Source: Bacillus sp. AFS001701 (lineage in GTDB: Bacteria > Bacillota > Bacilli > Bacillales > Bacillaceae_G). From it: DNA of 44,548 nt. The notes under the pieces are model-generated. The model was not told the DNA's origin. It made no database searches and saw nothing but the letters and a program-made list of their open reading frames with translations. Shown in pieces: positions 16,764-25,381 of this stretch (position 1 is the first letter of the stretch; the number at the start of each line of letters is the position of its first letter). The position numbers and the translations under genes were made by a program. The DNA is taken from positions 1 through 44,548 of the forward strand of contig NZ_NTZO01000004.1 of the NCBI RefSeq assembly GCF_002559405.1. The letters run 5' to 3'.

Positions 16764-17969
16764 TTAATCTTCCGTGTTTTCAATGATTGCAGATATGCCT
16801 TGTCCAACACCGACACACATGGTAGCTAGTCCATACTGGACATTTCGCTTTTTCATCTCGTGAAGCAATGTTGTTAAAATACGTGCTCCACTCGCTCCAA
16901 GCGGATGACCTAATGCAATTGCACCACCGTTTACATTAACTTTTTCTGGATCTAACTTTAATTGGCGGATACATTCAAGTGATTGGGAAGCGAAGGCCTC
17001 GTTTAATTCAATAAGTCCAATATCGTCTATTTTCAAATTTGCCCTTTCTAATGCTTTCCGGGTTGAATAAATTGGACCTAGCCCCATAACAGATGGTTCC
17101 AAACCGGCAACTGCTCCGACTACATATTTGGCTAGAGGCTTTAATCTGAGTTCCTTAGCCTTTTCTGCACTCATTAATAGTAATGCGGAAGCTCCGTCAT
17201 TCACCCCAGAAGCATTACCGGCCGTTACAGTACCATCTTCAAAAAGTGGTTTCAGTTTTCCGAGTTTTTCAATCGTTGTATCCGAGCGAGGATGCTCGTC
17301 TTGATCAAAAACTACCTCGTTCCCTCTTCGGTCCGTAAATCTAACAGGGACAATTTCATTTGCGAATCGTTCATTTTCAATTGAGCGTTTTGTTTTCTGC
17401 TGGCTTTGAAATGCGAATTGATCTTGATCTTCTCGAGAAACAGAGAAGCTCTTAGCAATATTTTCTGCTGTTTGCGGCATTGAGTCTGTTCCATACATCT
17501 CTTCTAGCTTGTTATTTGTAAAACGCCATCCAATCGTAGTATCCATAAGCTCCATTGATCCTCGCGGAAAATCACTTTCAGGTTTTGCCATGACATAAGG
17601 GGCTCTCGTCATGCTTTCCGTCCCTCCAGCTATGTAGATATCTCCTTCACCTGCAGCAATGGATTTGGCAGCGTACATAACAGCATCAAGTCCAGAACCA
17701 CATAAGCGGTTAATTGTAGTTCCGGCCACACTCACAGGAAGTCCCGCAAGTAGAGCTGACATTCTCGCTACATTGCGATTATCTTCACCAGCCTGATTGG
17801 CATTACCAAAAATTACATCCTCAATTTGTTCTGACGGTAGATTAGGATTTCGTTCAATCAGTGCCTTAATGACGATTGCTCCCAAATCATCCGGACGTAC
17901 ACTCTTTAACGCACCTTTATACCTTCCAATTGGCGTTCTAACAGCATCTATGATCACTACTTCTCTCAT
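16764..17969 (-). CDS. Acetyl-CoA acetyltransferase (thiolase)
   Basis: A 401-aa type II thiolase predicted to cleave acetoacetyl-CoA into two acetyl-CoA. The nucleophilic Cys lies in [11 protein letters not shown], the His in [16 protein letters not shown] and the second Cys in TMCVGVGQG. The start overlaps the stop of the preceding dehydrogenase by 4 bp, so translation is coupled. The stretch [20 protein letters not shown] resembles 3-oxoadipyl-CoA thiolases (PcaF/PaaJ), so an automatic annotation may say beta-ketoadipyl-CoA thiolase. The C4 neighbours make acetoacetyl-CoA the likelier substrate. Confidence 0.87.
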   Translation of the reverse strand: MREVVIIDAVRTPIGRYKGALKSVRPDDLGAIVIKALIERNPNLPSEQIEDVIFGNANQAGEDNRNVARMSALLAGLPVSVAGTTINRLCGSGLDAVMYAAKSIAAGEGDIYIAGGTESMTRAPYVMAKPESDFPRGSMELMDTTIGWRFTNNKLEEMYGTDSMPQTAENIAKSFSVSREDQDQFAFQSQQKTKRSIENERFANEIVPVRFTDRRGNEVVFDQDEHPRSDTTIEKLGKLKPLFEDGTVTAGNASGVNDGASALLLMSAEKAKELRLKPLAKYVVGAVAGLEPSVMGLGPIYSTRKALERANLKIDDIGLIELNEAFASQSLECIRQLKLDPEKVNVNGGAIALGHPLGASGARILTTLLHEMKKRNVQYGLATMCVGVGQGISAIIENTED

Positions 17970-18835
17970 TTGCCAACCAACTGTTCTTTCTGCGTATAGT
18001 CATATACACCTTTACCAGATTTACGTCCAAGTCGTCCTGCCTTTACATATTGTTCAAGTAAAGGTGCTGGACGATATTTTTCGCCCAATTTTTCATGTAA
18101 ATAGTTTAAATTATTCAGACGTGCATCAAGACCGACCATGTCTGCCAATTCAAAGGGACCCATCGGATACCTAAGCCCTAGTTTAATCGCTTTATCAATT
18201 TCTTCTGGTGTACCTAGTCCTTCTTGAAGCATATAAAAGGCTTCATTACCAACTAGTGCACTAATTCGGCTTGTCACAAATCCAGGGAATTCATTAATAA
18301 CAACCGTTTCTTTTCCCATCTCTTCTGCCAATTTTTTGATAGCTTCCGCAGTTTCATCGCTCGTTTCAAGGCCGCGAATAATCTCAACTAGTGGCATTTT
18401 ATGTACTGGATTAAAAAAGTGCATTGCTATGGTCAAAGCGGGACGTTTTGCATAAGAAGCAATTTCCGTTGGGCTCATTGTAGAAGTATTCGTTGCAAAA
18501 ATACAATGAGCTGGTGCGAATTGTTCGATCGCTTCAAATACCTGTTTTTTAATTTCAGCTTTTTCAGTTACCGCTTCGATAATGAAGTCAGCATTAGAAG
18601 CTGCTTTTTGCAAATCAGTCAAATAAGATAAGTTCACTTTTGCCTGCTGTTCCTGTACTTTTGTAAGCTTTCCTCTTAATAGTGCATTTTCAAATATAGT
18701 ATTCAATTCAGCTTCAGCATTTTTAATTGCAGCTTCATTGATATCAACTAAAGCAACAGTTAAACCGCTAACAGCTCCAACATAAGCAATTCCACGTCCC
18801 ATTACACCTGAACCGATTACAACCAGATTTTTCAC
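17966..18835 (-). CDS. 3-hydroxybutyryl-CoA dehydrogenase
   Basis: A 289-aa NAD(P)-dependent dehydrogenase predicted to oxidise 3-hydroxybutyryl-CoA to acetoacetyl-CoA. The Rossmann motif VIGSGVMGRGIA is at residues 5-16. Signature HFFNPVHKMPLVEII contains the catalytic His, and NEFPGFVTSRI matches the C-terminal domain entry of Hbd proteins. Length equals single-domain Hbd enzymes. It overlaps the thiolase gene by 4 bp. Confidence 0.88.
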   Translation of the reverse strand: MKNLVVIGSGVMGRGIAYVGAVSGLTVALVDINEAAIKNAEAELNTIFENALLRGKLTKVQEQQAKVNLSYLTDLQKAASNADFIIEAVTEKAEIKKQVFEAIEQFAPAHCIFATNTSTMSPTEIASYAKRPALTIAMHFFNPVHKMPLVEIIRGLETSDETAEAIKKLAEEMGKETVVINEFPGFVTSRISALVGNEAFYMLQEGLGTPEEIDKAIKLGLRYPMGPFELADMVGLDARLNNLNYLHEKLGEKYRPAPLLEQYVKAGRLGRKSGKGVYDYTQKEQLVGK

Positions 18836-18902
18836 TATTACCCCTCCTAATTCGAATCAAGTTTCTTCATATTAAATAATTGATAAACCAACTAGTTTAA
18901 AC

Positions 18903-20171
18903 TTACATAGAACTGATATCACGAACGCTTTCTTTTTGTTCGAAGGAAGCGTTTTCTTTTTTTTCAAAAGGATCATACATTTTTTCTCGAATAAACAGTG
19001 CTGGTATAACTGCTGCTAAAACATAGGCAATTGCTAGAGAAGCTAGACCGAATCCAATTGATTGGGATTCCGCAATCACACCGATTATAAAAGGTGCCAT
19101 CGCTGACCCTACTCTACCAACGTTATACGACCCTCCAACCGCAGTACCACGAATATGAGTTGGAAAACTCTCACTCATGTATGTAGCATTCACTGCATAT
19201 GGCATACCATAAAGAAAGCCAAGTATAGTTAGTAACACAATAATATTTGCTGGTGAATTATAAAGATAAACAATAGGTAAAACAATTGCGGTGGCTATCC
19301 CACCAATAATAAACATCGTACGTCGTCCGAATCGGTCTGCCAGCCAACCTGTAATCATCTTACCTAAAATTGCTGCTGCATAAGTTCCAACAATATATCC
19401 TGTCATCTTTTTAAAATCAAAACCTAAATCAGATACAATATACGTTGGAAGCCAGGTACCAATACCATAATAAGCAAATTGTAAGAAGGTAGAAGTAAGT
19501 GCCCAGAATATAAAAATTGATCTAGTTTTTGGTTCTTTGAAAATCGTGATCCATTCGTTTTTCTTATCTGCCTTTGGTTTTTGCGTTCTATCTTTCCACC
19601 CTTTAGGTTCTGGAATCTTGTATCCGATATAAACTGCCAAAATCACTGGGATAATCGCAATAAAGTAAAGAGGTCTCCAACCGTAAATTGGTAAGATTGC
19701 GCCCGCCAATAAAGCTGCTACTAAATACCCCGCTGAATAAGCTGCTTGTAGTGTTCCTAAGATTGTCGTTCTTTTTTTTGTAGGTACGTATTCCGCCATA
19801 AGCATAGTACAGATAGTATATTCCGCACCTATACCTATTGCAGAAATAAGACGAATAATAATAAATTGTTCGTATGTTTGGGCAAATCCAAGTAATGCTG
19901 TACCGACAGAGAATAGAACCATCATCCAGGTTGCCATCCGTACGCGACCAAGTCGATCAGATAACCAACCACCAATAATTCCGCCGAGAGCCATACCCAC
20001 TAGGGACCAAGTAGCAATAAGCCCCGCATCAGCTTTACCAATATTAAACTCTTTCATCAGACTAGGCATCGTTATCGACAGCATGATGAGGTCCATACCA
20101 TCTACTAAAAGTGCTAGAAAGCAAGCAACAAAAACTATAATCCAAGTTCGTTCTAATGTAATTTTACCCAT
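18903..20171 (-). CDS. MFS transporter, aromatic/carboxylic acid:H+ symporter type
   Basis: A 422-aa twelve-helix transporter of the major facilitator superfamily. I choose ATG 20171 rather than GTG 20180, because the AAGG of the ribosome binding site is better spaced. MFS signatures GGWLSDRLGRVRMATW (loop 2-3) and TGWLADRFGRRTMFI (loop 8-9) are clear, and the first helix carries LLVDGMDLIML, similar to the acid symporters of the AAHS group. The gene sits inside the glutarate operon, 67 bp before the dehydrogenase. Import of glutarate or a related dicarboxylate is the natural inference, but the substrate is not shown by sequence. Confidence 0.8.
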   Translation of the reverse strand: MGKITLERTWIIVFVACFLALLVDGMDLIMLSITMPSLMKEFNIGKADAGLIATWSLVGMALGGIIGGWLSDRLGRVRMATWMMVLFSVGTALLGFAQTYEQFIIIRLISAIGIGAEYTICTMLMAEYVPTKKRTTILGTLQAAYSAGYLVAALLAGAILPIYGWRPLYFIAIIPVILAVYIGYKIPEPKGWKDRTQKPKADKKNEWITIFKEPKTRSIFIFWALTSTFLQFAYYGIGTWLPTYIVSDLGFDFKKMTGYIVGTYAAAILGKMITGWLADRFGRRTMFIIGGIATAIVLPIVYLYNSPANIIVLLTILGFLYGMPYAVNATYMSESFPTHIRGTAVGGSYNVGRVGSAMAPFIIGVIAESQSIGFGLASLAIAYVLAAVIPALFIREKMYDPFEKKENASFEQKESVRDISSM

Positions 20172-20396
20172 TATTAACACCGCCTTTTTTACACATATTT
20201 GTTAAAACTCCCTCAGTTATTGAGTTCTTCTTTTGTAAATGCTGTGTATGGGTGGTTTAAAATCTATTACATAATAGGAATGTATGATAAGTTAGTCTTC
20301 ATCACAGCTTCATTTTCCAATTTTATTTTTGATTATGCCTATATTACTAACTGCCATTTAATTACTCGGTGATTAAGAGATTTTCGTTTAAAAATA

Positions 20397-20457
20397 ATGC
20401 ATTTTTAGTAGGGTTCCTCTCTTTACTAAACTAAGTAGTTGGGGAACGATGCATTTT
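20397..20457 (-). other. Structured intergenic element in the operon
   Basis: The 281-bp gap between CoA-transferase and transporter is the only long gap in the operon. It contains AATGCAT near both ends and GTTCC/GGAAC inside, which can fold into a long imperfect hairpin followed by a T-rich stretch on the minus strand. It may be an internal, partial terminator or a processing site. No clear promoter consensus was found beyond it. Confidence 0.3.
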
Positions 20458-20461
20458 ATTT

Positions 20462-21652
20462 TTAAATGATTTTTTCTTGTTTGAATAATTTGATTTTTTT
20501 GCTGTCATACCCTAACTCTAGCAAAACTTCCTCAGTATGCTCCCCATGTAAAGGGGGATGTCTATCAATCGTAACTGGTGTATCTGAAAGTTTGATAGGT
20601 GAACCTAATAGTTTAACAGTCCCGACTGTAGGATGTTTTACTTTTTGTATCATTTGCCTTTCATGTACTTGCTTATTATCAAACACTCGATCTAATGTAT
20701 TAATAGGACCACAAGGAATATTGTTTTCCTGGAAGATCGTCAGCCACTCATCTGCTGTTTTTGTTAACAACAAGCCATTTTGAATCAGAGGGATCAATTT
20801 GTCCCTATTAATGATTCGTGCGTTTGCTGTTGCAAAACGCTCATCATGAGCCAATTCATCCACTTCTAATAAAGTACAAAGACGCTGAAACTGTCTGTCG
20901 TTACCTACTGCAATAATAATCTCATAATCTTTTGTTTTAAAATTTTGATAGGGTACTAGTGTTGGATGTTGATTACCATAACGAATAGGTAGATTTCCTG
21001 TATTTAAAAATCCAGTCCCAATATTAAGTAAAGAAGCTACCATTGAATCCAAAAGGGAGATATCACAATGCTGACCATTGCCTGTATGATTTCTTGCTTG
21101 TAAAGCAGCTAATATACTAATTACAGCATGTAGACCTGTATATAAATCGGCCATAGCGATACCAGCCTTTGTAGGTTCACCATCCGGTGTGCCATTTACA
21201 CTCATAAATCCACTCATTGCCTGAGCAAGAAAGTCATATCCTGGCAACTGCCTATAAGGTCCTGTATGCCCAAATCCAGTGATAGAGCAGTGAATTAATT
21301 TAGGATTTAGCGCTTTCATTTCTTCATACCCTAATCCTAATCGTTCCATGGTCCCTGTTTTAAAATTTTCTACAACAACATCTGTATCCTTGAGGATTTC
21401 TTTAATGATCCGGATTCCTTCTTCTGTCTTTAAATTCACTGTAATTGCCCGTTTATTTCGATTAACTGCCATAAAATACAAACTTATATCCTCAACATCA
21501 GGTGGAAACCAAGTTCGTGTTTCATCTACAATATCTGGACCTTCCACTTTAATTACATCTGCTCCTAAGTCCCCTAACATACTAGTACAAATCGGACCAG
21601 CTACCACCCGACTTAAATCGAGAATTTTAATTCCGTCTAATGCTTTAGTCAT
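20462..21652 (-). CDS. Class III CoA-transferase, probably succinyl-CoA:glutarate CoA-transferase
   Basis: A 396-aa CaiB/BaiF-family (class III) CoA-transferase. The N-terminal GIKILDLSRVVAGP and GADVIKVEGP are family hallmarks. The catalytic Asp is in the AMADLYTGLHA stretch (near residue 168). TGFGHTGPYRQLPGYDF is the conserved loop. In mammals the homologue SUGCT moves CoA from succinyl-CoA to glutarate. Together with glutaryl-CoA dehydrogenase in the same operon, this makes activation of glutarate the best reading. Other dicarboxylates cannot be excluded. The gene follows the AidB-like dehydrogenase after 46 bp. Confidence 0.78.
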   Translation of the reverse strand: MTKALDGIKILDLSRVVAGPICTSMLGDLGADVIKVEGPDIVDETRTWFPPDVEDISLYFMAVNRNKRAITVNLKTEEGIRIIKEILKDTDVVVENFKTGTMERLGLGYEEMKALNPKLIHCSITGFGHTGPYRQLPGYDFLAQAMSGFMSVNGTPDGEPTKAGIAMADLYTGLHAVISILAALQARNHTGNGQHCDISLLDSMVASLLNIGTGFLNTGNLPIRYGNQHPTLVPYQNFKTKDYEIIIAVGNDRQFQRLCTLLEVDELAHDERFATANARIINRDKLIPLIQNGLLLTKTADEWLTIFQENNIPCGPINTLDRVFDNKQVHERQMIQKVKHPTVGTVKLLGSPIKLSDTPVTIDRHPPLHGEHTEEVLLELGYDSKKIKLFKQEKII

Positions 21653-21698
21653 CGAACTCTCCTCTATTCTATATCGTTGTTATACAACTACTGTTTGT

Positions 21699-23498
21699 TT
21701 AGAGTGTTGTGGATTGTTGCACATTTTTTAACAAACTTTCTACAGCCTTTTCTGGAACTTGTTCCCAATCAACAATCGCATCAAACCATTGTAATAATGA
21801 TTGATCTGAATAACTAAATTCATCCAAACCATTCGAAAGCAAATAACGATGGATATATTGTAAAGTCATGTATAATTTTCGGTAGCTCCCTTGTTCTGAA
21901 ATTTGCACATCTGCTTCATCTAGTAAAAGACTGGCAGCAAATACATGGTACATACGGTTCATTAATTGTTTAGCAGGTAGTTCTCTCTCTTGCTCATGGA
22001 GATTCATTATTTTTTTCGATTGTGATTCAATTTTATTGATAATTTGTAGAAGGATACTTCTAACCTGGTGAGCCAAAGAATCTGAGATATTTTCATTGAG
22101 ATTATAAATTGTGCTAAAGAAGATCTCCCCTGCTTGATCTTTCACTAGTGCTCTTATAACATCTAAGGCAACAATATTTGTGGTACCTTCCCAAATCGAA
22201 CCTACATGCGCATCACGTACAATTTTAGAGTCAACCCAATCCTCAATATATCCATTTCCTCCTCTAGCTTCCATTCCTTCAGAGGTAACATATCTTGCTC
22301 GTTTACAAATGTATCCTTTTAATAAAGGTGTTAAAATTCGTAATAGCTTTTCATCGGTTTTACTTCCCTGATCCCATTTATCATAAACAGATGCTGTGTA
22401 AAAAGTGATCGCTGCCGCAGCCTCAGAATCTAGTAGTAATTCAAAAAGTGTTTCTTTCATGAGTGGTTTATCAGCTATCGAACTTCCAAATGCAACACGT
22501 CCTCGAGCTGAAACGAGTGCTTCTAGAAAGCTTCTTCTCATCATTGCTGTAGAACGTACGGCATTTGATAATCGAGAAGAGTTTACCATCGACATCATTT
22601 GTTTAAATCCTGTAGTAATATCACCTACAACATAAGCGGTTGCTCCTTCAAACGTTACTTCACCCGAAGCCATATCTCGCGTACCGAACTTATCTTTTAA
22701 ACGATTGACTCTATATTTATTTAGAGATCCATCTGGTAATTTTCTTGGCATTAAAAACATTCCAAGACCTTTTGTACCTTCAGGAGCACCTTCAGGACGT
22801 GCCAAAACTAAAGCAACATCTGCTGAAACATTGGAACAAAACCACTTGTCGCCCCAAAGCTCCCACTGGTCACCAACTTTTTTTGCCATTACTGTGTTGG
22901 CACCAACATCAGAACCTCCTTGCTTTTCTGTCATAAATTGGGCTCCTGTCCATAATTCGTTCATATCAGTGCTAGTCATACGAGTTAAATAAGTTTGCTG
23001 CAATTCTTTATTGCCGAATTTTCCTAAGACTCGTGCAGCAGAATCAGTCATGCTCATTGGACAAGCTAAACCGAATTCAGACTGTACAAATAGATACCAA
23101 AAACCATACTTAAGTACATGTGGTAGTTTCGTAGAGAACCCTAGCACAGGCTTATGTGACATAGCGACCAAACCAAATTTACTATATCCCAAATATTCCA
23201 TTTCTTTATAGGAAGGATGGTATTCAACTTTGTCTATACGCTCTCCCTTTGAATTATAATTTATCAATTCAGGAGTGTGCTTGTCTGCAGTGCGTGATAA
23301 CTCATCTAACCGCGTTCCAGCTAGTTCTCCTAATTCTATTAGGAATGGAAGGGCACGCTCATAGTCTTCACTAGAAAGATAACGTTTAAGTATAAAAGGT
23401 AGATTTAAATCTTCTTTTAAAAAGTTTAATCCTACTGTATCTGGCATTGCACCTGAATGAGCTTTTGTAGGATTAGAATTTAATAGATTTACACTCAT
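21699..23498 (-). CDS. AidB-like acyl-CoA dehydrogenase
   Basis: A 599-aa acyl-CoA dehydrogenase of the long AidB/FadE-like subgroup, about 200 residues longer than classical enzymes. The N-terminal 180 residues precede the flavin-site motif TEKQGGSDVGANT. The glutamate position is kept in GSIWEGTTNIVALDVIRAL, and the C-terminal 150 residues form an added helical region. It is the first gene of the operon with a good GGAGGGA ribosome binding site. Its substrate is unknown. It could oxidise a longer acyl- or dicarboxyl-CoA that feeds glutaryl-CoA. It is not needed for the glutarate pathway as such. Confidence 0.8.
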   Translation of the reverse strand: MSVNLLNSNPTKAHSGAMPDTVGLNFLKEDLNLPFILKRYLSSEDYERALPFLIELGELAGTRLDELSRTADKHTPELINYNSKGERIDKVEYHPSYKEMEYLGYSKFGLVAMSHKPVLGFSTKLPHVLKYGFWYLFVQSEFGLACPMSMTDSAARVLGKFGNKELQQTYLTRMTSTDMNELWTGAQFMTEKQGGSDVGANTVMAKKVGDQWELWGDKWFCSNVSADVALVLARPEGAPEGTKGLGMFLMPRKLPDGSLNKYRVNRLKDKFGTRDMASGEVTFEGATAYVVGDITTGFKQMMSMVNSSRLSNAVRSTAMMRRSFLEALVSARGRVAFGSSIADKPLMKETLFELLLDSEAAAAITFYTASVYDKWDQGSKTDEKLLRILTPLLKGYICKRARYVTSEGMEARGGNGYIEDWVDSKIVRDAHVGSIWEGTTNIVALDVIRALVKDQAGEIFFSTIYNLNENISDSLAHQVRSILLQIINKIESQSKKIMNLHEQERELPAKQLMNRMYHVFAASLLLDEADVQISEQGSYRKLYMTLQYIHRYLLSNGLDEFSYSDQSLLQWFDAIVDWEQVPEKAVESLLKNVQQSTTL

Positions 23499-23653
23499 TT
23501 TAATTCCCTCCGATTAATGTTTTTAGTTTTTTCATAATGAAATATCTTGTAGTATTCATCACTTTTTCAAGCTAGTTAGTTAGAAAATTATAAGATACTT
23601 GTTTTTTTGATTTTAAATTCACATCCTTCACTACTAAAATAATTAACATTATC

Positions 23654-23705
23654 GGAATCTAAATTCCTATATTATGAATATATAGATAATTTTCTGAACA
23701 GTCAA
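23654..23705 (-). promoter_or_regulatory. Promoter and candidate IclR operator of the catabolic operon
   Basis: On the minus strand TTGACT (complement of 23700-23705) and TATATT (complement of 23677-23682) are 17 bp apart, a good sigma-A promoter. The near-palindrome GGAATCTAAATTCC (23654-23667) lies directly after the -10 box, over the expected transcription start. GGAA/TTCC dyads are common IclR-family operators, and an IclR gene is divergently encoded. The promoter leaves an untranslated leader of about 170 nt. Confidence 0.55.
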
Positions 23706-23774
23706 ACTTTTTAAATTAGAAAAATTGAATTTTTTACCAAATACCAACACATATACGTGGAAATACAATTTAAC

Positions 23775-23829
23775 AAAAAGGACGCTCCATAAAGAGCACT
23801 TTTCGCGCTCTTTATGAAGCGTCCTTTTT
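23775..23829. terminator. Long hairpin between two divergent promoters
   Basis: AAAAAGGACGCT-C-CATAAAGAGC (23775-23797) pairs with 23807-23829, one mismatch in 22 bp, loop ACTTTTCGC. Flanking A- and T-runs make it a bidirectional terminator. Neither flanking gene ends here, because both are transcribed away from it. It may insulate the two promoters. Confidence 0.65.
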
Positions 23830-23892
23830 CAAATTATAATAATGACATACAAAAAAAAGACTATCCCTATAGTTTAGCTCATTATTTTAGCA

Positions 23893-23901
23893 TGCTATAA
23901 T
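23893..23901 (+). promoter_or_regulatory. Extended -10 promoter of the iclR gene
   Basis: TGCTATAAT is a perfect extended -10 element. It lies about 50 bp before the start codon. The -35 region is weak (TTTAGC at 17 bp), which is typical for extended -10 promoters. Confidence 0.55.
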
Positions 23902-23949
23902 ACATTTAATACTTAATACGAAATGGAATTTACTCGGAGGATTTTATTT

Positions 23950-24681
23950 ATGAACTCAAAGATTTCGACAACGGTGCAACGTGCAATCAAAATTATTAAT
24001 TATTTAAATGAAGCACCCGGTCCACAAGGAATAAAAACTATTAGCGAAAATTTAAATATCTCCCCTCCTATCACACATCGTATCCTTGCTACTTTAAAAA
24101 TGGAGGGTCTGGTATTCCAAGAAATAAACTCTAAAAAATATTCCCTTGGAACGATTTTTATTGATTATGCAAATAAAATAATTACTGACATATCCCTTAT
24201 CAATTTAATTGATCCGCATTTAATTAATTTGAGAGATGAAACTAAGGAAACGGTCGGCTTGTATATGTTAACAGGCATGGTTAGGATGTGTGTAGTTGAA
24301 CACGAAAGTAAACAAGAAATAAGCAGAAGAGCAGGTGTGGGTAACAGAATTCCACTACAACTTGGGTCAAGTGGTCGGGTAATTTTGGCATTCCTTAGTG
24401 AAGATTTACAAGGACAAGTATTAAACGCTCTCCCAGAGGAAGAAATAAATTTACTTCGACCAAAATTAGACACGATTGTAAATACCCGTTTCTCAATAAA
24501 TGAAGAAGAACTTACTAAGAATGTAGCTGCGTTATCAGCTCCAGTCTTCGGTGCAAAAGGAAAAGTCATTGGTGCCATTTCAATTTCCGGACCAGTTTTT
24601 CGTTGGAATAAAAAAACAATGGAACAATATATCCCTTTATTGTTAAAAACTGCAGAAGAAATTTCAAAATCCTTATATTAA
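23950..24681 (+). CDS. IclR-family transcriptional regulator
   Basis: A 243-aa regulator. I start at ATG 23950 because CGGAGGA lies 8 bases upstream. The N-terminal winged helix-turn-helix is clear (TTVQRAIKIINYLNEAP, then ISPPITHRILATLKMEGLV at about 36-54), and the rest is the GAF-like effector domain (GSSGRVILAFLSE, FGAKGKVIGAISISGP). IclR proteins usually sense a small metabolite of the pathway next to them. It is divergent to the glutarate operon and precedes DUF3870 and glaH-lhgO, so it probably controls both arms, with glutarate or a related acid as candidate effector. Known Pseudomonas glutarate regulators are GntR (CsiR) and LysR (GcdR) types, so an IclR here would be a different solution. 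Confidence 0.85.
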   Translation: MNSKISTTVQRAIKIINYLNEAPGPQGIKTISENLNISPPITHRILATLKMEGLVFQEINSKKYSLGTIFIDYANKIITDISLINLIDPHLINLRDETKETVGLYMLTGMVRMCVVEHESKQEISRRAGVGNRIPLQLGSSGRVILAFLSEDLQGQVLNALPEEEINLLRPKLDTIVNTRFSINEEELTKNVAALSAPVFGAKGKVIGAISISGPVFRWNKKTMEQYIPLLLKTAEEISKSLY

Positions 24682-24813
24682 AGTAAAATTCGCATGACTT
24701 TTTTTAAAATAGAGTTTGTAAGAGTTTCATAGAATTCTTAAAACAGTATCTATAAGGTTTTGTATAAAAGACATTTTTTTATCGTTTTTATTATTGAATG
24801 GGAGGCAAAGATA

Positions 24814-25128
24814 TTGAAAAAAACAGTGATGTTGGCCGGCCATGCAAAGCTCCCGCAAGGAATGGCTGCTAGTGACATTTATCAAACATTGACAGTAACA
24901 CTTGAAACAGATTTAAAATATTGGGTCATTCTTGATGCTTCATGTACGTTGGCAACTGGTCATGCACAGAATTTTTTAGGTCAATTACTAAAAGGAAATA
25001 GTCTTTTAGACGGTCTGGATCCAATTCTTAATTTAATTGAAAAATATTATTACGGCAAAGCACAATCGGCATTGGTTGCTGCAATTAAAGATGCCTATAA
25101 GCACTACGCTCACATGAAAAACAGTTGA
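24814..25128 (+). CDS. DUF3870 protein
   Basis: A 104-aa protein that I recognise as DUF3870 from the run MLAGHAKLPQGMAA and from VILDASCTLATGHA. The start at TTG 24814 has GGGAGG 8 bases upstream. Starting at 24760 would add a hydrophobic stretch without a ribosome binding site. Conserved features are the N-terminal AGxAKLP motif, the DASCTLAT motif near residue 45 and a GKAQSALVAAIKDAY helix at the C-terminus. Function is unknown to me. The setting between an IclR regulator and a two-gene glutarate hydroxylation unit suggests a role in carboxylic acid or CoA metabolism or its sensing. Confidence 0.75.
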   Translation: MKKTVMLAGHAKLPQGMAASDIYQTLTVTLETDLKYWVILDASCTLATGHAQNFLGQLLKGNSLLDGLDPILNLIEKYYYGKAQSALVAAIKDAYKHYAHMKNS

Positions 25129-25152
25129 AATATTCAAAATCATCAAAAGTTA

Positions 25153-25181
25153 TTGACAAATGAAAGTCAGATACATAAAAT
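25153..25181 (+). promoter_or_regulatory. Sigma-A promoter of the glaH-lhgO unit
   Basis: TTGACA (25153-25158) and TAAAAT (25176-25181) are 17 bp apart. It starts 25 bp after the DUF3870 stop codon. Expected transcript start is near 25188, leaving a leader of about 190 nt before glaH. Confidence 0.65.
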
Positions 25182-25187
25182 AAGATT

Positions 25188-25381
25188 TATAAATTACTTG
25201 TAGAAAGGTATCCCCTTTCACAATCAGTAATTGATGCGACTAAATAATATAAAAATAACTGTAAAGACTATCGGACTTCCCAAAAGAAGCCATAAGTAGT
25301 ATATAGCCAGTTATATCATTTCAAATTGGAATGGTATAACTGGCTATTTTTATTGCCTAAATTTAAAAGGAGGAAAAAAAA
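25188..25381 (+). ncRNA. Structured glaH mRNA leader with terminator hairpin (candidate attenuator)
   Basis: Within the leader, GAAAGG...CCTTTC and CTTC...GAAG form small hairpins. Then ATAGCCAGTTATA-T-CATT (25303-25320) pairs with 25330-25347 in an 18-bp stem with one G-T wobble, loop of 9, followed by TTTTTATT. Only 27 bases separate the T-run from the glaH ribosome binding site area, and I find no promoter there. Transcripts for glaH must therefore read through this hairpin. It could be a regulated attenuator or a leaky terminator of the iclR unit. Confidence 0.5.

Noticed and set aside
16764-17969. Thiolase as evidence for an aromatic (beta-ketoadipate) pathway
   Set aside because: The PcaF/PaaJ-like stretch is shared by many thiolases and no other aromatic-degradation gene is present.
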